NCBI GenBank assembly: GCA_963761615.1
Contig: CAVXGU010000003.1
Coordinates: forward strand, 2,232,001-2,296,000
Length of the DNA: 64,000 nucleotides
Origin: CAVXGU01 sp963761615
GTDB taxonomy: Bacteria; Acidobacteriota; Vicinamibacteria; Vicinamibacterales; CAVVIG01
Direction: 5' to 3'
Shown here: positions 6,749 through 15,837 of the stretch, one piece after another
Numbering within the stretch: position 1 is the stretch's first letter
Layout of the letters: each line of letters begins with the position of its first letter
Program-made: the position numbers and the translations under genes
Notes under the pieces: generated by a model
The model's input: only the letters and a program-made list of their open reading frames with translations
The model's database searches: none
What the model was told of the DNA's origin: nothing

Positions 6749-9256
6749 GTGAGGCCGCACGCGCACCCCTCTGCGTTCGGGGCGACGACCGAACCCGGAT
6801 TGACCAGCGTGGAGGCGGCCCGCCGCCTCGTGGAGCACGGGCCGAACGAGCCCGCGCCGATTCGGCGGCGCTCAGCCGTCGTGCAGGTCGGACGCCTGTT
6901 CGCAAACCCCCTCGTCGTCATCCTGCTCGTCGCGAGCGGGATCGCCGGATTGCTGGGACAGCGGGTCGACGCCCTGATCATCGTGACGCTGGTCGTGCTC
7001 GGTGTCGCAATCAACTTCTGGCAGTCGTACCGGTCACAGCAGGCAGCCGACCGCCTCCGGTCGTCGGTGATTCCGACCGCGACGGTACTGCGCGACGGGG
7101 CCTGGGTCGAGACGCCTCTGCCAAACGTCGTGCCGGGCGACGTGTTCCGGTTGTCGGCCGGCGATCTCGTGCCGGCTGACGCCCGCCTGCTCGACTCACG
7201 AGACCTTTCCGTCCTGCAATCGATGCTCACCGGCGAGTCGCTGCCGGCCGACAAGGCAGCCGGAGCCCTCGCGCCGGACGGCGCCACCGGCCCCGATACT
7301 CCGGCTCTGGTGTTTCTCGGCACCTCGGTCGTCAGCGGCACGGCGATCGCCCTGGCCACCGCCACCGGACCGACCACGATGTTCGGCGACCTCGCCACGC
7401 GGCTGGGCGCCCGCGTGCCGGACACGGAGTTCGAGCGGGGCCTGCGCCGCTTCAGCCTCCTCATTCTTCGAACGACCGTCGTGCTGGTGCTGTTCATCCT
7501 GCTGATGGGCATCGCGCTCAAACGCGACGCCTTCGAGTCGCTGCTCTTCGCGGTCGCGCTGGGCGTCGGGCTCACACCCGAATTTCTGCCGATGATCAGC
7601 TCCGTGACGCTCACGCGCGGCGCCTTGCGGATGGCGCGCGACCAGGTCATCGTCAAGCACCTTCCGGCCATGCAGGACTTCGGCAGTATCGACATCCTCT
7701 GCAGTGACAAGACCGGCACGCTGACCTCAGGCGTGATGCAGTTCGATCGAGCCGTCGACCCGGCCGGCGCCGTCTCGCCGCGGCCACTGACCCTGGCCGT
7801 CCTCAACAGCATGTTTCAGACCGGCATCCGCAGCCCCCTGGACGTCGCCATTCTCCAGCACGCCTCAGCGGACGGACCCGCCTATCGGAAGGTCGACGAG
7901 ATCCCGTTCGACTTCGAGCGCCGACGCCTCTCCGTCGTCGTGGAGCCGCTCGATGGCGATCCTCGCCGGCTGCTCATCACCAAGGGCGCACCCGAGGCCA
8001 TCATCGAGCAGTCAACCGCGCTCGAAACAGAAGGCCGCGTCGTCCCGCTGGATGCGAACGCCCGAGCCGCGTGTGCCGCCGTCCACGAACGTCTCAGCGA
8101 GGAGGGCCTGCGAGTCCTCGCCGTCGCCTATCGGTGGCTCGAGGCACGCGCCGATTATGGTCGCCACGACGAGGCGGACCTCGTCTGCGCAGGCTTCGTG
8201 AGCTTCGCCGATCCCGTCCTGCCTGACGTGGCGGAGGTGCTGGCCGAGCTGGCGCATGACGGGATCACCGTCAAGATTCTGACAGGCGACAACGAGCGCG
8301 TCGCGCATCACGTGTGCCGCTCGATCGGCCTCGAGGATTCGCACATCGTGTCGGGCGAGGACCTCGCGCGGGTCGATGACGCGGCGCTCGAACACCTGGC
8401 CGAGGAGACGTCGGTGTTCGCGCGCGTCTCGCCAGCCCAGAAAGATCGCATCATTGCGGCGCTCAAACGACGCGGCCACGTCGTCGGCTTCATGGGCGAT
8501 GGCATCAACGACGCTCCATCGCTGCACGCCGCCGACGTCGGGATTTCGGTGATGACCGCCGCCGACGTGGCACGAGACGCCGCCGACGTCATTCTCGGGC
8601 AGCCCAGCCTCCGGGTGCTCCATCGTGGGATTCTGGAGGGACGTCGCGCCTCCGGCAACATGATGAAGTATCTGCTGATGGGCACGAGTTCCAATTTCGG
8701 CAACATGTTCAGCATGGCAGCCGCCTCCGTGTTCCTGCCATTCCTGCCGATGCTGCCGACGCAGATCCTGTTGAACAACTTCCTCTACGACGTCGCCCAG
8801 GTCACGATTCCCGCCGACAACGTGGACGACAGCTACCTTCGCCGTCCGCAGCGCTGGGACATGCGGGTGATTCGCGACTTCATGCTGTTCATCGGGCCCA
8901 TCAGCTCAGTCTTCGACTTCATCACGTTCTACGTGCTCCTCCATTACTTCCGGGCGGCAGACGCGCTGTTCCACACGGGCTGGTTCGTCGAGTCGCTGGC
9001 GACTCAGACCCTGGTGCTCTTCGTCATCCGCACGATGGGTAACCCGTTTCGCAGTCACCCCAGCCGTTCGCTGACGCTGACGACGCTCGTCATCGTCGTC
9101 GTCGGCGCCGTACTGCCGGCCACTCCGCTCGCGCCGCTGCTCGGGTTTTCGACGTTGCCGGCCTCGTACTTCGCGTTCCTGATTCCGGCGACCCTTGTCT
9201 ATCTCGCGATCGTTCAAGTCGCCAAGCGCCGACTCGTTCGACGGCTGGCCCTCTGA
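6749..9256 (+). CDS. MgtA-like P-type ATPase (magnesium transporter type)
   Basis: This 835-aa inner-membrane cation pump has all P-type landmarks: TGES in the actuator domain, the phosphorylation loop CSDKTGTLTSG (Asp at about 320), KGAPE for nucleotide binding, TGDN and GDGINDAPSLHAADVG. The stretch GVGLTPEFLPMISSVTLTRG before the phosphorylation site is characteristic of the type IIIB Mg2+ importers MgtA/MgtB. The C-terminal membrane block has LLNNFLYDVAQVTIP, also MgtA-like. It is slightly shorter than E. coli MgtA (898 aa), mainly at the N-terminus. The start is GTG at 6749 after GAGGGAGAG. Mg2+ is the likely substrate by family; selectivity is not proven here. A CorA homologue lies at 59.6 kb. 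Confidence 0.88.
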   Translation: MRPHAHPSAFGATTEPGLTSVEAARRLVEHGPNEPAPIRRRSAVVQVGRLFANPLVVILLVASGIAGLLGQRVDALIIVTLVVLGVAINFWQSYRSQQAADRLRSSVIPTATVLRDGAWVETPLPNVVPGDVFRLSAGDLVPADARLLDSRDLSVLQSMLTGESLPADKAAGALAPDGATGPDTPALVFLGTSVVSGTAIALATATGPTTMFGDLATRLGARVPDTEFERGLRRFSLLILRTTVVLVLFILLMGIALKRDAFESLLFAVALGVGLTPEFLPMISSVTLTRGALRMARDQVIVKHLPAMQDFGSIDILCSDKTGTLTSGVMQFDRAVDPAGAVSPRPLTLAVLNSMFQTGIRSPLDVAILQHASADGPAYRKVDEIPFDFERRRLSVVVEPLDGDPRRLLITKGAPEAIIEQSTALETEGRVVPLDANARAACAAVHERLSEEGLRVLAVAYRWLEARADYGRHDEADLVCAGFVSFADPVLPDVAEVLAELAHDGITVKILTGDNERVAHHVCRSIGLEDSHIVSGEDLARVDDAALEHLAEETSVFARVSPAQKDRIIAALKRRGHVVGFMGDGINDAPSLHAADVGISVMTAADVARDAADVILGQPSLRVLHRGILEGRRASGNMMKYLLMGTSSNFGNMFSMAAASVFLPFLPMLPTQILLNNFLYDVAQVTIPADNVDDSYLRRPQRWDMRVIRDFMLFIGPISSVFDFITFYVLLHYFRAADALFHTGWFVESLATQTLVLFVIRTMGNPFRSHPSRSLTLTTLVIVVVGAVLPATPLAPLLGFSTLPASYFAFLIPATLVYLAIVQVAKRRLVRRLAL

Positions 9257-9384
9257 CCGGGCATCGTGGAGTCCGTGCGTGCCACGGCCGACGTCCTTGC
9301 GGCCAACCTCGAACAGACGCGGTACCGCGAGGATGCGCGCATCTACCCCGATCTGAAGGACGACAAGCAGTCACCCTCCAACTG

Positions 9385-9765
9385 TCAACGGGCGAGGAGG
9401 ACCACGATGAGAACGATGATCAACAGCGTCGTCGTCGAGATCACGACGGTGTTGGATCCACCCGCCAGTTGCGCATCGGCCGCGCGCGCCTGCTCCGCCA
9501 GGCTGGCGAGCTCCGTGCTGTCGAGCGTCGAGACGGCGGCTTCCGCCCCCATCACGTTCAACCCGAGTCGACCCGCCAGTTCGCGCACCTGAGAGTGCTC
9601 GAGCACGCCCAATACGGTCTCGCGATTCTGCCGGTCGGTCGCCGCCTGTTCGGCGAGGGCCTGACGCATCGCGGCGGGATCGACGAGATGCTCCTGCGCG
9701 ATCGCCGACGTGTTCCACAGGAACGAGCAGAGAACCAGAGCGACTGCTGTTGTGCGAATGCGCAT
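9385..9765 (-). CDS. PA2779-like secreted/membrane-anchored protein
   Basis: A signal peptide (MRIRTTAVALVLCSFLWNTSAIAQ) is followed by a helical segment with LEHSQVRELAGRLGLNVMGAEAAVSTLD, and a C-terminal hydrophobic anchor (TVVISTTTLLIIVLIVVLLAR). The layout matches the PA2779 family of Pseudomonas, which sits next to the PA2778 cysteine peptidase exactly as here. The start at 9765 has GGAGGTGTCT upstream; the longer frame upstream is non-coding. It is 126 residues long. Function is unknown; it presumably works with the peptidase encoded 111 bp upstream. Confidence 0.78.
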   Translation of the reverse strand: MRIRTTAVALVLCSFLWNTSAIAQEHLVDPAAMRQALAEQAATDRQNRETVLGVLEHSQVRELAGRLGLNVMGAEAAVSTLDSTELASLAEQARAADAQLAGGSNTVVISTTTLLIIVLIVVLLAR

Positions 9766-9844
9766 AGACACCTCCAGAAGACTCTCGAATGGCCCGGTCG
9801 TCGGTCCACAGATACGCGACTGTAACGAGTCGGTGGGCACGAGC

Positions 9845-9859
9845 GCTGTTCTGAACAGC
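9845..9859. promoter_or_regulatory. Perfect palindrome GCTGTTC-T-GAACAGC
   Basis: This is a 7-1-7 inverted repeat between the C39 fusion gene and the PA2779-like gene, about 80 bp upstream of the latter's start. It uses the same TGTTC/GAACA half sites as the N6 palindromes but with a 1-bp centre. It could be an operator or a small transcript hairpin. Confidence 0.4.
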
Positions 9860-9876
9860 ACAGCTGCGCTGAGGCG

Positions 9877-12003
9877 TCAGTCGGGCCAGGCCGTGCTCCA
9901 GGCGGCCGAGAGGACCGCGCCTCCGCCCCGGAGACCGTGCGCCACGTCAACCCGGAGCGAGCCGGCGAGGCCGGGCGTCCGCAGGCGCACGCCCGCCCCG
10001 ACGTCGAGGTACAGCGGCGAGGGGCCGGGTTCGCTCAGCCGACGCCACGCGCGCGCCGTGTCCGCAAATCCGGCCAGTGACACGACGCTGCCGAGGACAC
10101 GGCCGACGGGCCGCTGGTACTCCAGTGAACCGAGCGCCACGGTTCGACCGAAGACCTGACCAGTCACGACGCCGTCCCCGCTCAGCAGGGGATGCGCCCG
10201 AAGGAGGCCGTCGCGCGCTTGTCCGGTGCCGGCGCCGGGCCACAATGCCAATGGCGCGTCACGGGCGGCGACGGTCGCTCCGGCGACCGCCGACCAGACT
10301 GGTCCCTGCCGATCGTCGCTCGAACGCCACGCCGCCCGTAGACCGCCCGTCGTGAACCGCTTCCCCCCCGCGATCGGCGCCCACCAGCCTCCGGACCCGG
10401 ACAGAGCGACGCGATCGTGATCCGGCCGGACCTCAACGAGGCTCTCTATGGCGAGGTAACGACGGATATCGAGGGGCTCCGCGCCGGCCTCCCCGACGCC
10501 GCTGAAACGATCGAAGGCGGCGCCGGCCTCCCACCGGAACCAGCTCGTCGCCCAATCGGCGACCTGCAGTCCCACCCGGCGCTGCTCTTCACGCACCGGC
10601 ATGCTCTGGCCCGACGAGACCGAGGGCCCGTACGACTGTCGCGCCCACGACCCGACGAGCGACACGATGCCGGGCAGCCCCTGCGGCGCGGGCATGGCCA
10701 GTCCGACAGCCACGCGCGGCCGTCCCGCCGCCCATCGCCATCGCGCGCTCGTCATCTCGCCTGCGCCCAGCAGGCCGGCCACATCGACCCGCACCTCATC
10801 CAGCAGGAGGGCGCGTGCGCCCATCACGGCGAGCGGCACGCTCCCGGATGGGACCACCGGACGCTCATCGATGACCGCATCAACGGTCGCCAGTCCGGCC
10901 TCTTCGCGCGTCAGGCCGGGTTGGTACCGGATCTGCGCACTCGACGCCACGGGGAGTTCGGCCAGACGGCGCCTCGCTCGCTCGAGGGCCTCCGGCGTCA
11001 GGAGCTGTCGAGGCTGCAGCCCGGCTGCCCGCACGACGACCGGTTGGGCCGTTCGCACGGCGCCATGGATGTCGATTGCCGAGAGGCGCGGCGCTCCTGT
11101 GTGGTTCCAGGCCTCGAGAGCCCTCATGGGTTCGTTCATCAGATAGGCGCTGGTCCCAAGCAGTTGCCAGGCATACTCGTCCCCGGGAGCGAGACGGACC
11201 GCCACGGCTGCCAGCGCCTGCGCCTCCGGCCAGCGTGACGCGAGAAAGCGCAGTCCCGCCAGTTCGCGCCAGGCCTCCGGGTCGGTGGGACACAGGCCCA
11301 TGGCGGCGGTGAAACCCTGCTCGGCGCCCCCGGCGTCGCCGTTGCGCGCCAGCTGTACGGCGTGCTCCACGAGCGGCGTGCAGGGCGTGCGCGCGGGCTC
11401 GGACCCCGCGGCCGTCGCCGACGGCCCGACCACCGGTGTCGTCTTGCCAGCGCGGAATCCAACCGGCGGAAGCACCAAGAGCGCCCACCGTCCGGTCGCG
11501 GCCCAGGCACGGTCGAAGTCGGACCACTCGATCAGCTGGTACGGGGCGCGAGCCGGGTCGTGCAGGATCACGTCCTGGTCGGTGCCGCCCACCACCACGA
11601 CGTAGTGGTACGTGCGCGGCGCCACGGCGATGAGCGCGATGAGGGGCCGACCGCGATCGAGTTCAGCGAGAATCGAATCGCGTGAAGGGTCGTCACCGCC
11701 AGGCACGAGATGCGCTTCCCAGCCCCTATCGCGAACGGCCGAGACGAGCGCCTCCGTGACGATGCCCCCATCAGCCGCGCTGACGAGGGGGGCGAAGTCC
11801 TGGGCGAACACGTCGCGCTCGCCCCAATAGCGCAGGACCATCGCCACCGCGGCCCCGCCGCACAGCTCCGGCGTCTGCGAGACGTACGGCACGTCGAGCA
11901 GCGCAGAGCGTTCGGGCGCACCGGCCGCGACGCTACGCGGGGCGGAGACGCACAGTCCGCCGATCAGCAGGATCGCGGCGACGCGCGATCGCGTCGGACG
12001 CAT
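9877..12003 (-). CDS. PA2778-like C39 peptidase fused to TPR and outer-membrane barrel
   Basis: This is a 708-aa exported protein in one open frame. After a signal peptide, residues about 35-180 form a C39-like papain-fold peptidase: VPYVSQTPELCGGAAVAMVL (catalytic Cys), then YHYVVVVGGTD (His) and LHDPA (Asp). Residues about 210-310 are tetratricopeptide-like helices. Residues about 320-390 resemble a POTRA unit (LTPEALERARRRLAELP, then SSAQIRYQPG). The rest, to residue 708, is alternating aromatic/glycine beta sequence like an Omp85-type barrel and ends in a W-containing strand. PA2778 itself has only peptidase and repeats, as I know the family. The peptidase would face the periplasm. It is upstream of the PA2779 partner and preceded by a 31-codon frame. 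Confidence 0.75.
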   Translation of the reverse strand: MRPTRSRVAAILLIGGLCVSAPRSVAAGAPERSALLDVPYVSQTPELCGGAAVAMVLRYWGERDVFAQDFAPLVSAADGGIVTEALVSAVRDRGWEAHLVPGGDDPSRDSILAELDRGRPLIALIAVAPRTYHYVVVVGGTDQDVILHDPARAPYQLIEWSDFDRAWAATGRWALLVLPPVGFRAGKTTPVVGPSATAAGSEPARTPCTPLVEHAVQLARNGDAGGAEQGFTAAMGLCPTDPEAWRELAGLRFLASRWPEAQALAAVAVRLAPGDEYAWQLLGTSAYLMNEPMRALEAWNHTGAPRLSAIDIHGAVRTAQPVVVRAAGLQPRQLLTPEALERARRRLAELPVASSAQIRYQPGLTREEAGLATVDAVIDERPVVPSGSVPLAVMGARALLLDEVRVDVAGLLGAGEMTSARWRWAAGRPRVAVGLAMPAPQGLPGIVSLVGSWARQSYGPSVSSGQSMPVREEQRRVGLQVADWATSWFRWEAGAAFDRFSGVGEAGAEPLDIRRYLAIESLVEVRPDHDRVALSGSGGWWAPIAGGKRFTTGGLRAAWRSSDDRQGPVWSAVAGATVAARDAPLALWPGAGTGQARDGLLRAHPLLSGDGVVTGQVFGRTVALGSLEYQRPVGRVLGSVVSLAGFADTARAWRRLSEPGPSPLYLDVGAGVRLRTPGLAGSLRVDVAHGLRGGGAVLSAAWSTAWPD

Positions 12004-12004
12004 G

Positions 12005-12100
12005 TCATCGGCGCCGAGGTCGTGAGGGACCCGTCATGACGGGCGCTTCCCTCAGACCGAGCACGATCGGCACGACGGCGGCGGGGATGATGGGTTTCAT
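12005..12100 (-). CDS. 31-codon leader-like ORF, possible DUF3185 remnant
   Basis: This frame starts MKPIIPAAVVPIVLGL and ends PSRPRRR; its TGA lies one base upstream of the C39 fusion gene's ATG. Its first 16 residues resemble the start of the DUF3185 gene at 15468-15695 (MKPTALIGIALIVVGL), but the rest does not. It may be a leader peptide translated ahead of the peptidase, or the decayed 5' end of a DUF3185 copy that left its promoter behind. A TGTTC-N6-GAACA palindrome lies 34-49 bp upstream. Expression is unproven. Confidence 0.35.
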   Translation of the reverse strand: MKPIIPAAVVPIVLGLREAPVMTGPSRPRRR

Positions 12101-12133
12101 GGAACAAGCCTGACATGCGCCACGCCGGGCCGG

Positions 12134-12149
12134 TGTTCACAACGGAACA
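12134..12149. promoter_or_regulatory. Palindrome TGTTC-N6-GAACA (site d)
   Basis: TGTTC ACAACG GAACA is a perfect 5-6-5 inverted repeat upstream of the 31-codon frame and the C39 fusion operon. On the minus strand a TGGCGC-N8-GC element, loosely like a sigma-54 -24/-12 promoter, follows it. This is a candidate operator. Confidence 0.5.
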
Positions 12150-12335
12150 GGCACCCCTTCCGGCACCGGGAGGGTGACTCAGTCGTGGGGCGCCGGAGCG
12201 CCGGATCGACGTTGGCCCCGGGAGCCGCCAATCGACAGCCCGTCCCGCCCTGTTTGGCGGTGTCCGGGCTACAATGAGTGGCCTCGCGCGTGTAACGTCA
12301 GACGGCCTATTCTCCCGACTGGGGGCTCACATCGC

Positions 12336-13118
12336 GTGTCGAAGACGCCGAATCTCGAGAAACGCGCACGACAGGGACGGGTCGCAGTTGCCCTGTTGGC
12401 GTCAGTCGTGTGGTCGGCGGCGACCGTGGCGGCCTGGCAGCCGGTTACGCCCGCCACCAGGACGATCGTGGCACGTCGGACCGCTGCATCTGCGGCCGCT
12501 GCTGGTCTGGCGCCAGGCGGATGGGATCGCGCCTCCCTTGGAACCCTCGACCGACGCGTGTTCGATCTGGCCCTCGGTGCGGCTGCCTGCGCCATACAGT
12601 CGGGCGTTGCGGCCAGGCCGTCGACGCTGACGGTGATCGATTATTCGAAGCCATCGACCGCCAAGCGCCTCTGGGTGTTCGACCTTCGATCGCACCAACT
12701 CCTGTACGCGGAGTTGGTGGCCCACGGCCAGGGCAGCGGCGACAACGTGGCGACGGCCTTCTCGAACGAACCGGACACCCACCGATCGAGCCTGGGCCTG
12801 TTCGAAGCCGCTGGCACCTACATCGGGAAAGACGGCTATTCCCTGCGCTTGAACGGCCTCGACGTCGGCTTCAACGACAAGGCGCGCGAGCGCGCGATCG
12901 TGATGCACGGCGCCGCGTACGTCAGCGAGGCCTTCGCTCGCGCCCACGGGCGGATCGGCCGCAGCTGGGGCTGCCCGGCGCTCCCCGTTGCGGTTGCGCG
13001 CCAAGTGATCGATCACATCAAGGGCTCGGGCCTGGTGTTCGCCTACTACCCAGACCAGCGGTGGCTCGCCGGGTCGAAGTATCTGGGCGGCTGTGCGGCC
13101 GCCGCCACAGCCGGCTAA
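12336..13118 (+). CDS. Murein L,D-transpeptidase catalytic domain family protein (YkuD-like)
   Basis: This exported protein of about 260 aa has an N-terminal hydrophobic signal (VAVALLASVVWSAATVAAW) and a catalytic region: LWVFDLRSHQLLY, then IVMHGAAYV and GRSWGCPALP, where the Cys would be the nucleophile. The layout fits the short L,D-transpeptidase-like proteins of the 'murein L,D-transpeptidase catalytic domain' family. It would act on peptidoglycan in the periplasm. The likely start is the GTG at 12336, because upstream codons look non-coding. It converges, with a 4-nt overlap, on a second L,D-transpeptidase gene. Confidence 0.8.
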   Translation: MSKTPNLEKRARQGRVAVALLASVVWSAATVAAWQPVTPATRTIVARRTAASAAAAGLAPGGWDRASLGTLDRRVFDLALGAAACAIQSGVAARPSTLTVIDYSKPSTAKRLWVFDLRSHQLLYAELVAHGQGSGDNVATAFSNEPDTHRSSLGLFEAAGTYIGKDGYSLRLNGLDVGFNDKARERAIVMHGAAYVSEAFARAHGRIGRSWGCPALPVAVARQVIDHIKGSGLVFAYYPDQRWLAGSKYLGGCAAAATAG

Positions 13119-14882
13119 GGCCCCTTCCGCGACGCCGATGATCGGGCGGCCAGGGCTCGGTCGAGCAACACGTCCTGATCGTAGATATCGTCCGCAAATC
13201 CCATCGTGCCGTCCTCCGGTCTCACGGCGGCGGTCGAGTAGTACAGAATGACCTTGACCGGACTGGTCAGATTCACGCGGATCGAGCGAGACCCTGTGGT
13301 CGCGGCACGGATCCGTTCACCGGCCCACGTCGGCTGATCCGCGAGCACCCATTCGGCGAGCGCGACGGGATCCTCCACGCGTACGCATCCATGACTGAAG
13401 TCGCGGCGGTTCCTGGCGAAGAGCTCCTGGGCCGGCGTGCCATGCATGTAGATGTTCTCGTCGTTCGGGAAGACGAACTTGATCAACCCGAGCGCATTGC
13501 CCGCCCCTGGACGCTGGCGAACGCGCAGGGTCCCCTCGCGGAGCTGGGCGATGGTGTCGGCGGTCACGGCCTCCGGCTGGGCGTTGTCCCCGTCTCCACG
13601 CACGATTTCCATGTGCTCCCGGCGCAAATAGTCCGGATCGCGTTCGGTCGCCGGAAGGGTTTCGCTGCGCAGGATCGACCGCGGCACGTTCCAGTACGGC
13701 CTGAGCACCACGTCGCGCATCTCCTCGACGAGCACCGGAGTCCGCGTGTCGAGCGCGCGGCCGACGATCACGTTCATGCCGAATGTTGGAGCGCTGCGCG
13801 GCGGGACAGCGTCCCACGCCCAGAGGCGGAACATCGGGATGTTCATGATGATGAGACGCTGGCCGCCCAGGTCTGGTAACCATCGCAGGCGCTCGAGGGC
13901 CAGCTCGATCTGTCGCACCCGCCACGAGAGGGGCACGCGCAGGGCCGCCAGCGTGCGCTTTCCGAGCACGCCATCCGCCTCGATGCCGTGCCGGACCTGG
14001 AATCGCTTGACGCCGGTTACGAGCGATGCGTCGTATCGCGACGGATCCGAAGGCGGGGTACCGGCCGCGAGATCACCGAACGCCAGGAGCCGGCGGTACA
14101 GGATGCCGGCTCCGTCATAGGGCTGCCCCACCCGCACCGTCGCGTCCGGCAACGGCGGGATCCCGAGGGTGGCATCGGCGGCGAGTGCCCGGTATCGGGC
14201 CAGCATCGACGCGCAGCGCGTCGTACTGCGCCCAGGGTGGCTTCAACTCGACCGCGGTCTCGGGAATCCGGTGCTCCGCGAGCGCCGAGCGCAGCAGCGC
14301 GACGAAGTCGTGCGGCTCGGCGGGCGGGTCGAATCGAAGACCGATCGTGCGCGGATCGACCTGTCCCAGGTGCAAATTGCGGAAGTAGCGCAAGGTGGCC
14401 GCGCTCAACGTCACGTCGAAGCGCGCCCGGTCCTGCAGCGCCGCCCCCGACTCGGCGTCCACCGCCGCCGTCAAGCGTTCGAGCGACTCGAGATCGTAGT
14501 CCGCCGGCTGGAGACCCTCGTCCGCCGCGCCGTCGAGCAGCACGCGCGCCGCGTGCGCATTGCTGTCCGGCCGACCGGACGAGTCCGTCCACAGCGGCGA
14601 ATACCCGCCGGGCCGGTACAGCGCCTGCAGGGCGTCCCACTCAGGACGCGTGTTCACTCCAAGGGTCGCGTCGCGAGTATCGATGAACGCCTGAATCGCC
14701 ACCTGCACGCTGACCGCATCCGTCCGAAGCGCGGCGACCTCTACGGCCGGACGAACCGTGGCCGACGCCGCGCCGAGCCGAGCCGACGGACTCGAGCAAC
14801 AGACGAGCGTCAACGCGAACAGGAGCGCGACCGTGGCGGCGCCGGCTCCCCGTCTCCCGTCCCGCCCGCGCAGGACGGACAT
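13115..14882 (-). CDS. YcbB-type L,D-transpeptidase (single +1 frameshift)
   Basis: This periplasmic enzyme forms 3-3 peptidoglycan crosslinks. The N-terminal part (14882 to about 14210) has a signal peptide with a lipobox-like LTLVCC and the YcbB scaffold region (YFRNLHLGQVDPRTIGL). The C-terminal part continues in another frame. It has a peptidoglycan-binding segment (VKRFQVRHGIEADGVLGKRT) and the YkuD catalytic domain with MHGTPAQELF and SHGCVRVEDP (nucleophile Cys). The two frames join at about 14207-14213, and the net change equals one extra base. Corrected length is about 588 aa, close to YcbB (615). The start at 14882 has GGAG nine nt upstream. A TGTGC-N6-GCACA palindrome lies about 90-105 bp upstream. 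Confidence 0.88.
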
Positions 14883-14971
14883 CGGGCGCTGCTCCGTGAC
14901 GAGGTGCCGAGGGTTGGGTCCGGTCATGTGCGACTCACAGGTGCAGTATGGTTGAGAGCTCAGTGTGCGTC

Positions 14972-14987
14972 TGTGCCGTTGTGCACA
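14972..14987. promoter_or_regulatory. Palindrome TGTGC-N6-GCACA (site h)
   Basis: TGTGC CGTTGT GCACA is a perfect 5-6-5 inverted repeat upstream of the YcbB-type gene. It is the same type as the site at 5215-5230. The 230-bp gap around it (14883-15180) holds no other feature that I can support. Confidence 0.5.
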
Positions 14988-15180
14988 CGCCTCCGTCATG
15001 CGCCGAAGATCGCCACCCCGTGAGGTCGTGCGTCACGACGAACCGATACAGGTGTCCGTCGCTCTTCAAGACGCGATCGAGTGATGACATCGTGCGATTC
15101 CCGTCCTTCATTCAGCAGATGTCGCGTCACGTGTGCCATCGGCAGTCTCGCGCTCACCATCACAACGCCTGCGTCCAACG

Positions 15181-15471
15181 TCACCGGCTCCAGCCCCGCC
15201 GCCCGGACACCAGGTGAAGAAGCGCGACGAACAGCGCGGCGCCGACGATCGACCAGATGACCGGGAACGATTGCCCGGCCAGACGCAACGTGAACGGCTC
15301 GCTCAGACCCAGTTGCCGCGCAACCCACGGCCCGAGCAGGGCGCCAATGAAGCCGAGGGCCGTCGACACGACGAGCCCGCCCCGGGCCCCGCCGGCCAGG
15401 GCCTTGCCAACGGCACCGCAGACGGCCGCGATCACGATCAAGACGATGAGTCCCGAGAGTGTAATGGTCAT
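15181..15471 (-). CDS. GlsB/YeaQ/YmgE family stress-response membrane protein
   Basis: This 96-aa protein has three hydrophobic helices and the family pattern: an N-terminal helix LIVLIVIAAVCGAVGKALAG, a GFIGALLGPWVAR block and a last helix IVGAALFVALLHLV. These transglycosylase-associated proteins are small inner-membrane stress proteins. Its ATG overlaps the stop codon of the DUF3185 gene (ATGA), so the two are translationally coupled. Confidence 0.87.
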   Translation of the reverse strand: MTITLSGLIVLIVIAAVCGAVGKALAGGARGGLVVSTALGFIGALLGPWVARQLGLSEPFTLRLAGQSFPVIWSIVGAALFVALLHLVSGRRGWSR

Positions 15472-15695
15472 CGCGCACGCTGCCTTCCACCCGCAATGAC
15501 CAACGCGACGCCACCGGCCACGGCCACGATCCCCAGCACGGGGGAAACCGGGACGGTCTTCCGCTGATCCGCCGTCGCGTGAATCGGCCCCACATCCATG
15601 ACCGTCTCGCGAGTGGTGTACGTGAATCCTTGAGAGACGAGGACCAGCAATCCGACCACGATGAGGGCGATGCCGATGAGGGCGGTAGGCTTCAT
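15468..15695 (-). CDS. DUF3185 family small membrane protein
   Basis: This 75-aa protein begins MKPTALIGIALIVVGLLVL, has a central SQGFTYTTRE motif and a second helix LGIVAVAGGVALVIAGG. The MKPxxxxGxxLIVxGLxxLxxQGxTYT pattern is typical of DUF3185. AAGGA lies six nt before the ATG at 15695. The frame extends upstream but that part looks non-coding. It is the first gene of a two-gene stress unit with GlsB, divergent from a glycine-zipper lipoprotein; the shared promoter region has two N6 palindromes. Confidence 0.8.
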   Translation of the reverse strand: MKPTALIGIALIVVGLLVLVSQGFTYTTRETVMDVGPIHATADQRKTVPVSPVLGIVAVAGGVALVIAGGRQRAR

Positions 15696-15837
15696 GTGAT
15701 GTCCTTGATCAGATTCGACGGGAAGCGCGCCGATGCCGGCCGACGCCGACGCGCACGAGACGGCCGGCCGTGGGCCACTGCGATCGAAGAGCATGTTGAC
15801 CTCACGTGCATGCTATGCCGCCACGGTCGAGTCCGAC

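Noticed and set aside
12098..12125. Sigma-54-like TGGC-N8-GC element after site d
   Set aside because: The -12 element lacks TTGC, and a comparable element is missing at most other sites, so I do not call sigma-54 promoters.
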